The notes under the pieces: model-generated | Seen by the model: the letters and a program-made list of their open reading frames with translations, nothing else | What the model was told of the DNA's origin: nothing | The model's database searches: none | Origin: Prado023 sp963798745 | Lineage (GTDB): Bacteria > Actinomycetota > Actinomycetes > S36-B12 > CAIYMF01 | Assembly (NCBI GenBank): GCA_963798745.1 | Contig: CAWCUF010000005.1 | Location: 124,001-188,000 of the forward strand | Length of the DNA stretch: 64,000 nt | Reading direction: 5' to 3' | In this document: positions 8,238 through 15,769 of the stretch, piece after piece | Layout: every line of letters starts with the position of its first letter | How positions within the stretch are numbered: the stretch's first letter is position 1 | Program-made: the position numbers and the translations under genes

Positions 8238-9942
8238 TTGAGCACGACACGCGAACCCACAGCGCAGAGGGAGCAGCCGTCAGTCGCGACCGGCTACGGA
8301 GCTGTCGCGAGTCAGGGGACGCGCCTGGACGAGGCACAGGAGTCACGCCTCGATCGCCTGCTGCGGTACTGGTGGCTCGATGAGCACCCGGCGTGGACCG
8401 AGCGTGGCTGGTGGGACTCACCACTTCGCGAGGAGGTCCGCGGCCTCCTGTGGCTTCCCGCTGGCCCAGTGCTGGCCACCGCGCTCAACTCCATCGAGAG
8501 CCCGACGCAGTGCCCCCACCCCCACGAGGGGGAGAACCTCCCTGGGCTCCCGACACCCGGCCACGGCCTCGGCTGGCCGTGCGCCTGCATGGTGGTCCTG
8601 TCCGCGGCGTGGGAGGCGTGCGCCGCCTGGGCGGCGGCCGGATCCGCAGTGGCGCTGGTCCAGGCCGCAGGCCCCGCGCCTGCGGTGCTCGAGGTCGGGG
8701 CGCCTGGGCAGCAGGTCACTGATCCCGCCCGGGAGGAGCTGGCCCTGGCCCTGCGGTCATCGCCGAACTCCATGGCCAGTCGGATCAGCGCGGCCCGGGA
8801 TCTCGTCGGCCACCCACGTCTGGTGGCCCTCGTGACGTCAGCCGCGATCTCCGCGTGGGCTGGCCGGTTGGTCGTGCTGGAACTGACCGACCTCACCGCC
8901 GAGCAGGCCAGCAAGGTCGTCGATCAGGTGTGCACGCGGGTCACGGAACGACTGGCATCGGGCCGACGGGCCTGGACCTCTGCCGAGGTGGGCAGGGCGG
9001 CTCGGCTGGCGCGCAGACGGCTCTGCCCGGATTCTGATCGGTCGGCACGGGAGCGCGCCTTCTCCCGCCGCCGTGTGCAGGTCTTCCCGGACAAGAACGG
9101 GATGGCAGTCCTGATCGCCGATCTCGATGAGACGGACGCACACCGCATTCATCGGCGGCTCTCCGCCGTGGCTCGTGGAGTGATGCGCGACGACGATCGG
9201 CGTACCTGCGACCAGGTCCGGGCAGACGTCCTCGTCGATCTCCTGCTCGGCGGGTCGAGCTTCGTGACCGGGGTGGGTCCGGGGCACACGTCAGGTGCGG
9301 CAACGGGTGCTGGCTCCACAGACACGCGTAGCGGCAGCGGCACCGACCCTGGCCCCGGCGCCGACGCCGAGTACGGGCAATCGCACGAGACCCCGCATCG
9401 CGTCCCTGGCGGGACTGCGGGCCTCAACCCCGGGCCGACCAATCGCCCGGACATCCAGGTGATCGTGTCACTTGAGACCCTGCTGGGGCTTGGCCCAAGA
9501 TCCGGCGGAGGTGCCGGGCTTGGGCCCCATCCCCGCCGAGACCGCACGTCCGCTGGCGGCCGACGGGAACTGGCGAGCCTGGGTCACGGACGCCAGCGGA
9601 GCCGTGGCCGCGACCGGCTCTCGCCGCTATGCACCCAGCGACGCCGTGGCCCGCGCGGTGCGCGCACGCGAGCCGCACTGTCGCATGCCCGGCTGCCGTC
9701 AACCGTCGCAGCGATGCGACCTCGACCACATGGTCCCCTACCCCGCCGGAACGACCAGCACAGCGAACCTCGGGCCGTTGTGCAGGCGCCACCATGTTCT
9801 CAAGACCCACGCGGGGTGGGACTTGCACCCCGCGCCACTCCCCGATGGCCAGGACCGCACTGCACCGACAGCGCCAGCTTGGCGGTGGCGGACTCCGGCC
9901 GGCTTCACCGTTCCGGATCATCCGTCCATCCCGCTGCAGTAG
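8238..9942 (+). pseudogene. DUF222/HNH endonuclease-family gene, disrupted by a +1 frameshift
   Basis: The first frame, from TTG 8238, encodes a DUF222-type domain (ERGWWDSPLREEVRGLL, RLARRRLCPDSDRSARERAF, GMAVLIADLDETDAHRIH) to about 9490. The natural continuation then lies one frame over: after VIVSLETLLGL the downstream frame reads AQDPAEVPGLGPIPAETAR and ends with an intact HNH nuclease motif (HCRMPGCRQPSQRCDLDHMV ... LGPLCRRHHVLKTH). One extra G in the run at about 9485-9494 (CTGGGGCTTGGCCC) would account for it. Families of this type are multicopy HNH proteins in actinobacteria, often linked to mobile introns or DNA damage response, with unclear function. Either a real inactivating indel or a sequencing error; the downstream reading frame shows no other damage. 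Confidence 0.8.
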
Positions 9943-10126
9943 CGCCGGCGCCGATGCGACTCTGCTCATGGCGGTCCCGGCGATGGGTCCAGCCCACGCG
10001 GGCAGACGCAGCACCCGGCCAGCAACCTCTAGACGTGCTGGTCGAGTCGCTTCGCAGGTTCACCCCGCGGGTAGCGCCGGTCGGTGGGGTGCTGGACTTG
10101 GCGTGCGCGCGTGACCCCCTGATCGG

Positions 10127-10690
10127 TCAGGACACCAGCTCGCGCAGACGGTCGATCCAGTGTCGCGCCTCGTCATGGCTGCTCAGTCGGACGATCGGCA
10201 GGTCGGGGCGTCGTCCCTGCAACGCGCCGATCCGCGCAGCGCTCCTCGGGTGAGTACGCCACGCCCACCTCACGATGTGATCCCGATCGCCGAGCAGCGT
10301 CCACAGCGCGGGTTCGAGATTGCCGTTCCACAGCACCTGTCGGCGCAAACGTCGCCGAAGCGTACGGCCGATGACCTGGCTCATCACCCGGGCCCTGGGC
10401 AGGTCGAGCCAGACCAGCAGGTCCGTGCGCTCCGCCAGCAGCTCCCGCACCGCCTCGTACTGCCACTCCGTCACCCACCGGTCCTGGCCGGAGAAGGCAT
10501 CGACGTCGGCGAGGAACGACGCCCGGGGCGTCCAGTTCGGACCGTGGTAGAGAGCGTCGATCTCGGTGTGCCGCAGGTCCAGAGCACGGCCGAGTTCCAC
10601 AGCCAAGGTCGTCTTTCCCGCGCCCGAGGTGCCTGCCACCAACACCCGGCGCGGACGAGCCGGCAACGCGTCATCTGGACCCAGCAGCAC
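10127..10690 (-). CDS. P-loop NTPase, adenylate-kinase-like (topology-modulation/FlaR-type)
   Basis: 187 aa from GTG 10690. The Walker A motif VLVAGTSGAGKTTLAVELG is at the N-terminus (about residues 14-32), followed by HTEIDALYHGPNWTPR, a pattern shared with the small FlaR/adenylate-kinase-like kinases of the shikimate/nucleotide kinase fold. LLVWLDLPRARVMSQVIGRT provides a Walker B-like strand and an Arg-rich lid (RRRLRRQVLWNGNLEPAL). It probably phosphorylates or hydrolyses a nucleotide, with unknown substrate. The start has no obvious ribosome binding site. It is divergent from the SAM riboswitch transcript, with about 150 bp between them. Confidence 0.75.
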   Translation of the reverse strand: MLLGPDDALPARPRRVLVAGTSGAGKTTLAVELGRALDLRHTEIDALYHGPNWTPRASFLADVDAFSGQDRWVTEWQYEAVRELLAERTDLLVWLDLPRARVMSQVIGRTLRRRLRRQVLWNGNLEPALWTLLGDRDHIVRWAWRTHPRSAARIGALQGRRPDLPIVRLSSHDEARHWIDRLRELVS

Positions 10691-10840
10691 CCGATCATCG
10701 TAGGACCGCGCTGCCCGCGAATCGATCGCTGATACGGGGAGGGCCTCGGCAAGCGATGACGGCCGAGCAGCGGGAAACGCCCGATAGCTCGCCGACAGGG
10801 ACCTCCATCGCAAGCGCGTCTGAAGACCCTTCTCGTAGCC

Positions 10841-10870
10841 TTGACGGCTCCGCCAGGCCCTGACTAGTCT
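10841..10870 (+). promoter_or_regulatory. Sigma-A-type promoter of the SAM-riboswitch transcript
   Basis: TTGACG (10841-10846), an 18-nt spacer and TAGTCT (10865-10870). The expected start point at about 10877 falls just before the riboswitch P1 helix, which is the arrangement expected for a riboswitch-controlled transcript. Confidence 0.65.
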
Positions 10871-10873
10871 TCT

Positions 10874-10968
10874 CGGCACGTGCTCATCAAGAGCGGCGGA
10901 GGGACAGGCCCGACGAAGCCGCGGCAACCCAGCACATGGGTGCCAATGCCTGATCGATGAGGTACCGA
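10874..10968 (+). ncRNA. SAM riboswitch (S-box/SAM-I or SAM-I/IV type)
   Basis: The conserved SAM-I core elements are present in order: AAGAGCGGCGGAGGGAC (10889-10905), the GAAGCCGCGGCAACC segment (10915-10929) that forms the kink-turn/pseudoknot side, and GGGTGCCAATGCC (10938-10950). P1 closes by CTCATC (10883-10888) pairing with GATGAG (10956-10961). The RNA therefore should bind S-adenosylmethionine. It begins about 12 nt after the -10 box. Downstream, CTTGCGG (10984-10990) and CCGCAGG (11009-11015), enclosing GCTCG/CGAGC, form a hairpin that could act as expression platform; it lacks a U-run. Confidence 0.88.
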
Positions 10969-11037
10969 GAGCGGATCCGTCCGCTTGCGGTGCTCGATGA
11001 CGAGCGCGCCGCAGGCTGACGACGGAAGGACCGCCCG

Positions 11038-11124
11038 ATGAGCACCACCCGGCTGTGCCACCTGTGCGCACCGCGAATGTCATGTCCGCGCTCTCGGGTG
11101 CGTCCACTCAGCGATCCCCGCTGA
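11038..11124 (+). CDS. 28-codon cysteine-containing leader peptide
   Basis: ATG 11038 is preceded by GGAAGGA (11024-11030) at 7-nt spacing, a good ribosome binding site in a region that otherwise lacks genes. The product starts MSTTRLCHLCAPRMSCPRSR, has three Cys codons (7, 10 and 16) and stops at TGA 11122-11124. Its last third overlaps the 5' arm of a 12-bp hairpin and the whole of an internal 7-bp hairpin (see next entry). This arrangement matches cysteine-responsive leader peptides known upstream of sulfur genes in mycobacteria and streptomycetes. Translation and function are inferred, not shown. Confidence 0.6.
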   Translation: MSTTRLCHLCAPRMSCPRSRVRPLSDPR

Positions 11125-11162
11125 GAGAACGCCGGCACCCGAGAGCCCGTCCCGCGGCGTTC
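11090..11162 (+). promoter_or_regulatory. Competing hairpins (attenuator-like) after the leader peptide
   Basis: Hairpin A: GCTCTCGGGTGC (11090-11101) pairs perfectly with GCACCCGAGAGC (11135-11146), 12 bp; nested in it is CTCAGCG/CGCTGAG (11107-11113 with 11119-11125), 7 bp, which contains the leader stop codon. Hairpin B: GAACGCCG (11127-11134) pairs with CGGCGTTC (11155-11162), 8 bp, straddling the 3' arm of A. A and B cannot easily form together, and the position of a ribosome on the leader would decide between them. No U-run follows, so control by Rho access or of osmC translation is more likely than intrinsic termination. Confidence 0.55.
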
Positions 11163-11216
11163 AACCCTGCCCACAACCTGCGCGCACCGCGCACCCACGC
11201 TGAACGGATGATCGAC

Positions 11217-11747
11217 ATGACCACTTCCACCACTGCACTGCGCAACGGCGTCGACCTCGCCGCGGTCGCGGACCTCACCGACGCCGTGCGCACGGATCCC
11301 GCTGCCGCCAGCACGGTGTGGCGCGCTGATGTCACCTGGCAGGGGGGCTTCCAGTCCTCGGCCCAGATCCGCGACTTCCCGGCGCTCCACTCCGACGAAC
11401 CCCGCGGGCTCGGCGGGGCCGACAGCGCCCCCAACCCCGTCGAGCAGCTGCTGGCTGCGCTGGGCAACTGCCTGGCCGTGGGCTACGCGGCGAATGCGTC
11501 GGCCCGCGGGATCGAGCTCTCCGACCTGCGGATCGCCGTCACCGGGGATCTCGACCTCCGCTCCTTCCTCGGCCTGCGCCCGGGCCACGCCGGATTCCAG
11601 GGCATCAGCGCCACCGTCCACCTGGACTCCAACGCAACGCCGGAGCAGCTGGCGCACCTGCACAGCTCCGTCGTCGCCAGCTCCCCGGTCGGACACACGC
11701 TGCAGGCACCGATCCCCACCACCATCCAGTTGGCCCCCGGGCTCTGA
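11217..11747 (+). CDS. OsmC-family protein (SPV variant)
   Basis: 176 aa from ATG 11217 (another in-frame ATG lies at 11208). The OsmC/Ohr fold is indicated by TVWRADVTWQGGFQSSAQI, FPALHSDEPRGLGGADSAPNP and VEQLLAALGNCLAVGYAANA. The first conserved cysteine is C85 (GNCL). The second, normally in a CPV motif, is replaced by Ser (SSPVGHTL), so this is not a classical Cys-dependent peroxidase with two catalytic cysteines. OsmC-like proteins with this change occur near sulfur-metabolism genes. The gene sits 93 bp downstream of the leader ORF and 44 bp upstream of the carbonic anhydrase gene on the same strand, so both are probably in the SAM-riboswitch operon. Confidence 0.85.
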   Translation: MTTSTTALRNGVDLAAVADLTDAVRTDPAAASTVWRADVTWQGGFQSSAQIRDFPALHSDEPRGLGGADSAPNPVEQLLAALGNCLAVGYAANASARGIELSDLRIAVTGDLDLRSFLGLRPGHAGFQGISATVHLDSNATPEQLAHLHSSVVASSPVGHTLQAPIPTTIQLAPGL

Positions 11748-11791
11748 CCCTGTACCCAAGCACTCACCCAGCCACGAACAGAGGTAGGAAC

Positions 11792-12370
11792 ATGCCCATC
11801 CTTGACGAGATCCTCCAGGCCAACGAGGCCTACGCCGCGACCTTCGGCGACAAGTCCCAGCTCGCGCTGCCCCCCGCCCGGGGGTTCGCCATCCTCACGT
11901 GCATGGACGCCCGGCTGGACCCGGCCAAGTACGCGGGGCTGTCCGAGGGGGACGCCCATGTGATCCGCAACGCCGGCGGGCGCGCCAGCGACGACGCCAT
12001 CCGATCGCTGGTGATCTCCTACAAGCTGCTGGGCACCAAGGAGTGGTTCGTGATCCACCACACCAACTGCGGCATGGAGTTCTTCACCGACCAGGTGATG
12101 CGCGACCTGTTGGCCAGCAGCCTGGAGACCGCCGCCCTGGGCGCCGACGGGTTCACCGACGTGGGCCACGGTCCCGGGTCGGCGGAGGCGAAGTACATCG
12201 ACTGGCTGACCATCAGCGACAGCGCGCAGAGCGTGGCCGAGGACGTGGCCCGGATCCGGTCCCACCCGCTCGTGCCGGGATCGATCCCGATCCACGGCTA
12301 CCTCTATGACGTCGGCACCGGTCGCCTCGTCGAGGTTCCCGCAGCGACGGCCGCTGGCCAGGCCACGTAG
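11792..12370 (+). CDS. Beta-class carbonic anhydrase
   Basis: 192 aa with GAGGTAGGA just upstream of the ATG. The zinc ligands and catalytic dyad are complete: C37-x-D39-x-R41 (ILTCMDARLDP) and H90-x2-C93 (IHHTNCGM). RNAGGRASDDAIRSLVIS is the second family signature. The enzyme interconverts CO2 and bicarbonate in the cytoplasm. Its size and the short N-terminus fit the small beta-CA clade common in actinobacteria. It lies 44 bp after the OsmC gene, downstream of the SAM riboswitch and cysteine leader, which ties it to sulfur status rather than the usual CO2 demand. No further gene follows in the operon; 345 bp separate it from the methyltransferase-like gene. Confidence 0.93.
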   Translation: MPILDEILQANEAYAATFGDKSQLALPPARGFAILTCMDARLDPAKYAGLSEGDAHVIRNAGGRASDDAIRSLVISYKLLGTKEWFVIHHTNCGMEFFTDQVMRDLLASSLETAALGADGFTDVGHGPGSAEAKYIDWLTISDSAQSVAEDVARIRSHPLVPGSIPIHGYLYDVGTGRLVEVPAATAAGQAT

Positions 12371-12715
12371 GGACGTGGTGCGGTGGGATGGTCCGCGACT
12401 CCCCCGCACACCACGCCGCGGCCGGTAGCCTCGCACGGGTGAGCTCACGCCCAGCCGCTGCGCGGCCCCGGTCGGTCCGTTGGGAGGATGTTCCCACCGG
12501 GAAGGCACAGCACTCGGTCTGCTGGTGGCAAGCAGTCCTACAGTTGCCCCTTGACCTGATCAAGCGGACCGGGCTCGACCGGAGCCTCCGTCGATGTGGG
12601 CGGCCGCGCAGTTCGAGTCCGAGGTCGCCATCGTGGGCATGACCGGCGAGGACCACGTGACTCCTTGGGACGTCAGGCAGCAGTTCACTGCTGTGCTCCT
12701 TCGCCGCAGGTCGTC

Positions 12716-13354
12716 ATGAAGGAACGCACGCGCCTGCTCTGGGACGGCTCCAACCGGCACGCCGGAGACCGTCACCGTCTGTTCACCGCGATCGCCGAGT
12801 CGTTCGACATCTCGACCGCCCTCTACCCGGGGTGCTATCTGGACATCACGCCGTCGTTCGTCCTGGACTCTGTGACCTACCTGGATGTCGACCGGCGGGC
12901 GGCGCAGTTCTTCGCCGACGCCGAGGGCGTCGACGAGATCATCGACAGCAACCGTGCGGGCGACGGGTCCACCGAGTGGAGCTTCCTATCGGCGGACTAC
13001 ACGACGAGGCTCGCGTTGCCCGAGGAGCACTACGACCTGCTCATCTCGCTCTACGCCGGGTTCGTCTGCGAGCACTGCACCCACCACCTGAGGCCCGGCG
13101 GGCTGCTGCTCGTGAACCCCAGCCACGGGGACGCCGCGATGGCCAGCCTCGACGCCCGCTATCGGCTGGTCGCCGCGATCACCCACCGCGACGGGACGTA
13201 CGAGGTGCGGCACGACGACCTCGACACGTACCTGATCCCGAAGCGGGACGCCGAGATCACCCGGGAGACCCTGCACGCCAGCAATCGGGGCGTGGCCTAC
13301 ACCCGGCCGGCCTTCGCCTACGTGTTCGAGCGGGGCGCAGCTACTCGACGCTGA
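12716..13354 (+). CDS. SAM-dependent methyltransferase-like protein
   Basis: 212 aa starting MKERTRLLWDGSNRHAGDRH. The segments YLDVDRRAAQFFADAEGVDEII and YDLLISLYAGFVCEHCTHHL, then RPGGLLLVNPSHGDAAM, are consistent with the later strands of a class I methyltransferase fold, but the glycine-rich motif I (GxGxG) is absent: it is replaced by YPGCYLDITPSF. It may be a degenerate or atypical member, so SAM binding is uncertain. The 345 bp upstream (12371-12715) contain no gene I can support; a 41-codon open stretch ends by overlapping this ATG. The 3' end overlaps the convergent P-type ATPase remnant by 14 bp. Confidence 0.6.
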   Translation: MKERTRLLWDGSNRHAGDRHRLFTAIAESFDISTALYPGCYLDITPSFVLDSVTYLDVDRRAAQFFADAEGVDEIIDSNRAGDGSTEWSFLSADYTTRLALPEEHYDLLISLYAGFVCEHCTHHLRPGGLLLVNPSHGDAAMASLDARYRLVAAITHRDGTYEVRHDDLDTYLIPKRDAEITRETLHASNRGVAYTRPAFAYVFERGAATRR

Positions 13355-14770
13355 GGTCCACTCGGCGCAGGAGCTGGGCGTTGACGGCCACGACGATCGT
13401 GCTGATCGACATCAGCAGCGCACCGACCGACGGCGGCATGATGAAGCCCCAGGGGACCAGGACCCCCACGGCCAGCGGGATGATGACGAGGTTGTACCCC
13501 GCCCCCCCCAGATGTTCTGCAACTGCTTGCGGTAGCTGGCCGCGCTCAGGAGCAGGATGCGCACGATGTCCAGCGGGTTGCTCTTGACCAGGATCAGGCC
13601 CGCGGACTCGACGGCCACGTCGGTCCCGCCGCCAATCGCGATTCCGATGTCGGCTCGGGTCAGGGCCGGGGCATCGTTGACGCCGTCGCCGACCATGGCG
13701 ACCATCCGCCCGCCCTTCTGCAGGTCCGCGACGTAGGCGTCCTTGTCCGCGGGCAGTACCTCCGCGCGGTAGGTGTCGATCTCCAGCTCGTCGGCCACCG
13801 ACTTCGCCACCGCCTCGCTGTCCCCGGTCAACATCGCCACCTCGACGCCGCGCTCGTGCAGGGCGTCGTTTGGCCCGGTAGCTCTCGTCACGGATGATGT
13901 CAGCCAGGGCGAACCCCGCGACCGGGCGCCCCTCGCGGAGCAGGTACACCACCGAGGCGCTGTCCTTGCCCGCCCGGGCCGCGAACTCGGCCAAGGCCGG
14001 GTCAGGCTCCGCCGCCAAGGACTCGAGCAGCCGCGGGCCGCCCACGTGCAGGGTCGTACCGTCGATCACCCCGGAGACGCCCCGACCCTTGAGGATCTCG
14101 AAGTCCGACACCCCGGGCAGGTCTCGCTCCCGGGTCTGCGCCTCGGCGCGGATGGCCCGAGCCATCAGGTGCTCGGAGTCACCCTCCAGCGCGGCCGCGT
14201 CCCGCAGGGCCTCGTCCTCCCCGATCCCTTCGACGGTGGCGATCTCGCTGACCCCGGTCGACCCCTGGGTCAGGGTGCCGGTCTTGTCCACCGCGATCAC
14301 CTGCAGCAGCCGTGCGGTGTCGATCGCCTCGCGGTCGCGGATCAGCACGCCGTGGGCGGCCGCGAGCTGGGTGGTGTTTGCCACCACCAGCGGGATCGCC
14401 AACCCCAGCGCATGCGGGCAGGCGATCACCAGGACCGTCACCACCCGGGCGATCGTCACCTGGTCGACACCGCCCTGGATGATCGTCCACACCGCGAACG
14501 TCACGCCCGCTGAGGCCAGTGCGGCCCAGAACAGCAACGCGGCTGCCCGGTCCGCGAGCAACTGGGTGGAGGACTTGCTGGCCTCGGCCCCGGAGACAAG
14601 GCGCATGATCCCCGCGAGCGCTGTGTCCTCGCCGATCGCCGAGACCGCCACCCGAAGGCTGCCGTTGCCCTCGTTGACCGTGCCGGCGATGACTCGGGTC
14701 CCCGGTTTACAGTACGGGCACGCTCAGCGCCAGCGACACCCAGAACCGGCGCGCCCGGTGCTCCGGATCC
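13341..14770 (-). pseudogene. Copper-type P1B ATPase (CopB-like), internally deleted and frameshifted
   Basis: Clear P1B-ATPase pieces in order: a first-helix remnant RRFWVSLALSVPVL ending in a stop (about 14710-14755), then directly GTRVIAGTVNEGNGSLRV of the actuator domain, so roughly 100 residues including the next helices are deleted. The middle is good: CPH metal site (VIACPHALGLAIPLV), DKTGTLTQGS phosphorylation loop and HP-like domain. At about 13875 the frame shifts (DESYRA then NDALHERGVEVAMLTGDSEA in another frame, with MVGDGVNDAPALT). A second shift lies at the C8 run near 13502-13509, after which the last helices read correctly (PWGFIMPPSVGALLMS). At least two frameshifts plus the deletion make function impossible. 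Confidence 0.88.
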
Positions 14771-14842
14771 GCCGGTCATCGGATCGAAGAGTCGAGGCGC
14801 GTCCCGCAGCCCGGCCATCGCCCGCCCCCGACGATAGGAACA

Positions 14843-15676
14843 ATGTGCACCATGGACACGACCGAACTGACCAAGGACACCACCCTGTGCATCTCGCTGG
14901 CCGCTCGACCGAGCAGCATCGGCACGCGATTCCACAACCACCTGTACGGCCAACTGGGCCTTGACTTCGTCTACAAGGCGTTCACCACCACAGACCTGGC
15001 GTCGGCGATCCGCGGCATCCGGGCACTGGGCATCCGGGGCTGCGGGGTATCGATGCCGTTCAAGTCCGAGGTCATCGCACTGGTCGACTCGATGGACGAC
15101 TCCGCCCTGGCGATCTCGTCGGTGAACACCATCGTGAACACCGAGGGACACCTGCGCGCCTACAACACCGACTACTTGGCGGTGGCGACCCTGCTGCGCG
15201 AGCGGGCGGTCCCGACGCAGGCACCGTTCGCAGTCATCGGCAGCGGCGGGATGGCCCGGGCCGTGGTCGCCGCACTGCGCGACTCGGGATTCACCGACGG
15301 GCTCGTCGTCGCGCGCAACGAGTCGGCGGGGGGCAGCCTGGCCGAGGAGTATGGGTTCGGATGGGCGGCAGCGGTGGGGGACCACCGGCCAGCCCTGATC
15401 GTCAACGCCACCCCGATCGGGATGGCCGGCGGACCTGAGGCGCACGACCTGCCCGTCCCCACGAACGTCGTGGACGCCGCCGCGACGGTGTTCGAGGTCG
15501 TGGCGGTGCCGGCGGAGACGCCGCTCGTCGCGCGCGCCCGCGCCAACGGCGCGTCGGTCATCACGGGAACCGAGGTGATGGCCCTGCAGGCCGTCGAGCA
15601 GTTCGTGCTCTACACCGGGGTGCGTCCGACCGAGCAGCAGTTCGCTGCGGCGAGCGCGTTCTCCCGGCAGGCCTGA
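14843..15676 (+). CDS. Shikimate dehydrogenase-like NAD(P) oxidoreductase
   Basis: 277 aa from ATG 14843 (or 274 from ATG 14852; ribosome binding site weak for both). The N-terminal half carries ISLAARPSSIGTRFHNHLY, GCGVSMPFK, the conserved shikimate-binding SMPFK lysine, and VNTIVN and NTDYLA; the C-terminal half has FAVIGSGGMARAVVAALRDSG, a dinucleotide-binding loop, and NATPIGM. All of these are AroE-family marks. The usual Asn-Asp pair (VNTxxN ... NTD) is present, so the substrate pocket looks intact. It is shorter in the N-terminus than canonical AroE and stands away from other aromatic pathway genes, so it may act on quinate or a related compound. It follows the P-type ATPase relic. Confidence 0.87.
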   Translation: MCTMDTTELTKDTTLCISLAARPSSIGTRFHNHLYGQLGLDFVYKAFTTTDLASAIRGIRALGIRGCGVSMPFKSEVIALVDSMDDSALAISSVNTIVNTEGHLRAYNTDYLAVATLLRERAVPTQAPFAVIGSGGMARAVVAALRDSGFTDGLVVARNESAGGSLAEEYGFGWAAAVGDHRPALIVNATPIGMAGGPEAHDLPVPTNVVDAAATVFEVVAVPAETPLVARARANGASVITGTEVMALQAVEQFVLYTGVRPTEQQFAAASAFSRQA

Positions 15677-15769
15677 GTCCCGAGGGCGCGCACCCCTCGG
15701 AGCGGCCCATGCTGATCGCGTGCGGCACGGCAGCCGTGCGTGAGGTGGGCCCGAGCGCACCGACGAGGC

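Noticed and set aside
11055..11216. Start of the OsmC gene at an upstream in-frame codon (11055)
   Set aside because: This would run through the competing hairpins and give an Arg/Pro-rich head; the family start fits ATG 11217, and the Cys leader occupies another frame there.
12594..12719. 41-codon open stretch (MWAAAQFESEVAIVG...) ending at the methyltransferase-like ATG
   Set aside because: Looks more protein-like than its surroundings, but no ribosome binding site and no family; kept only as a possible remnant.
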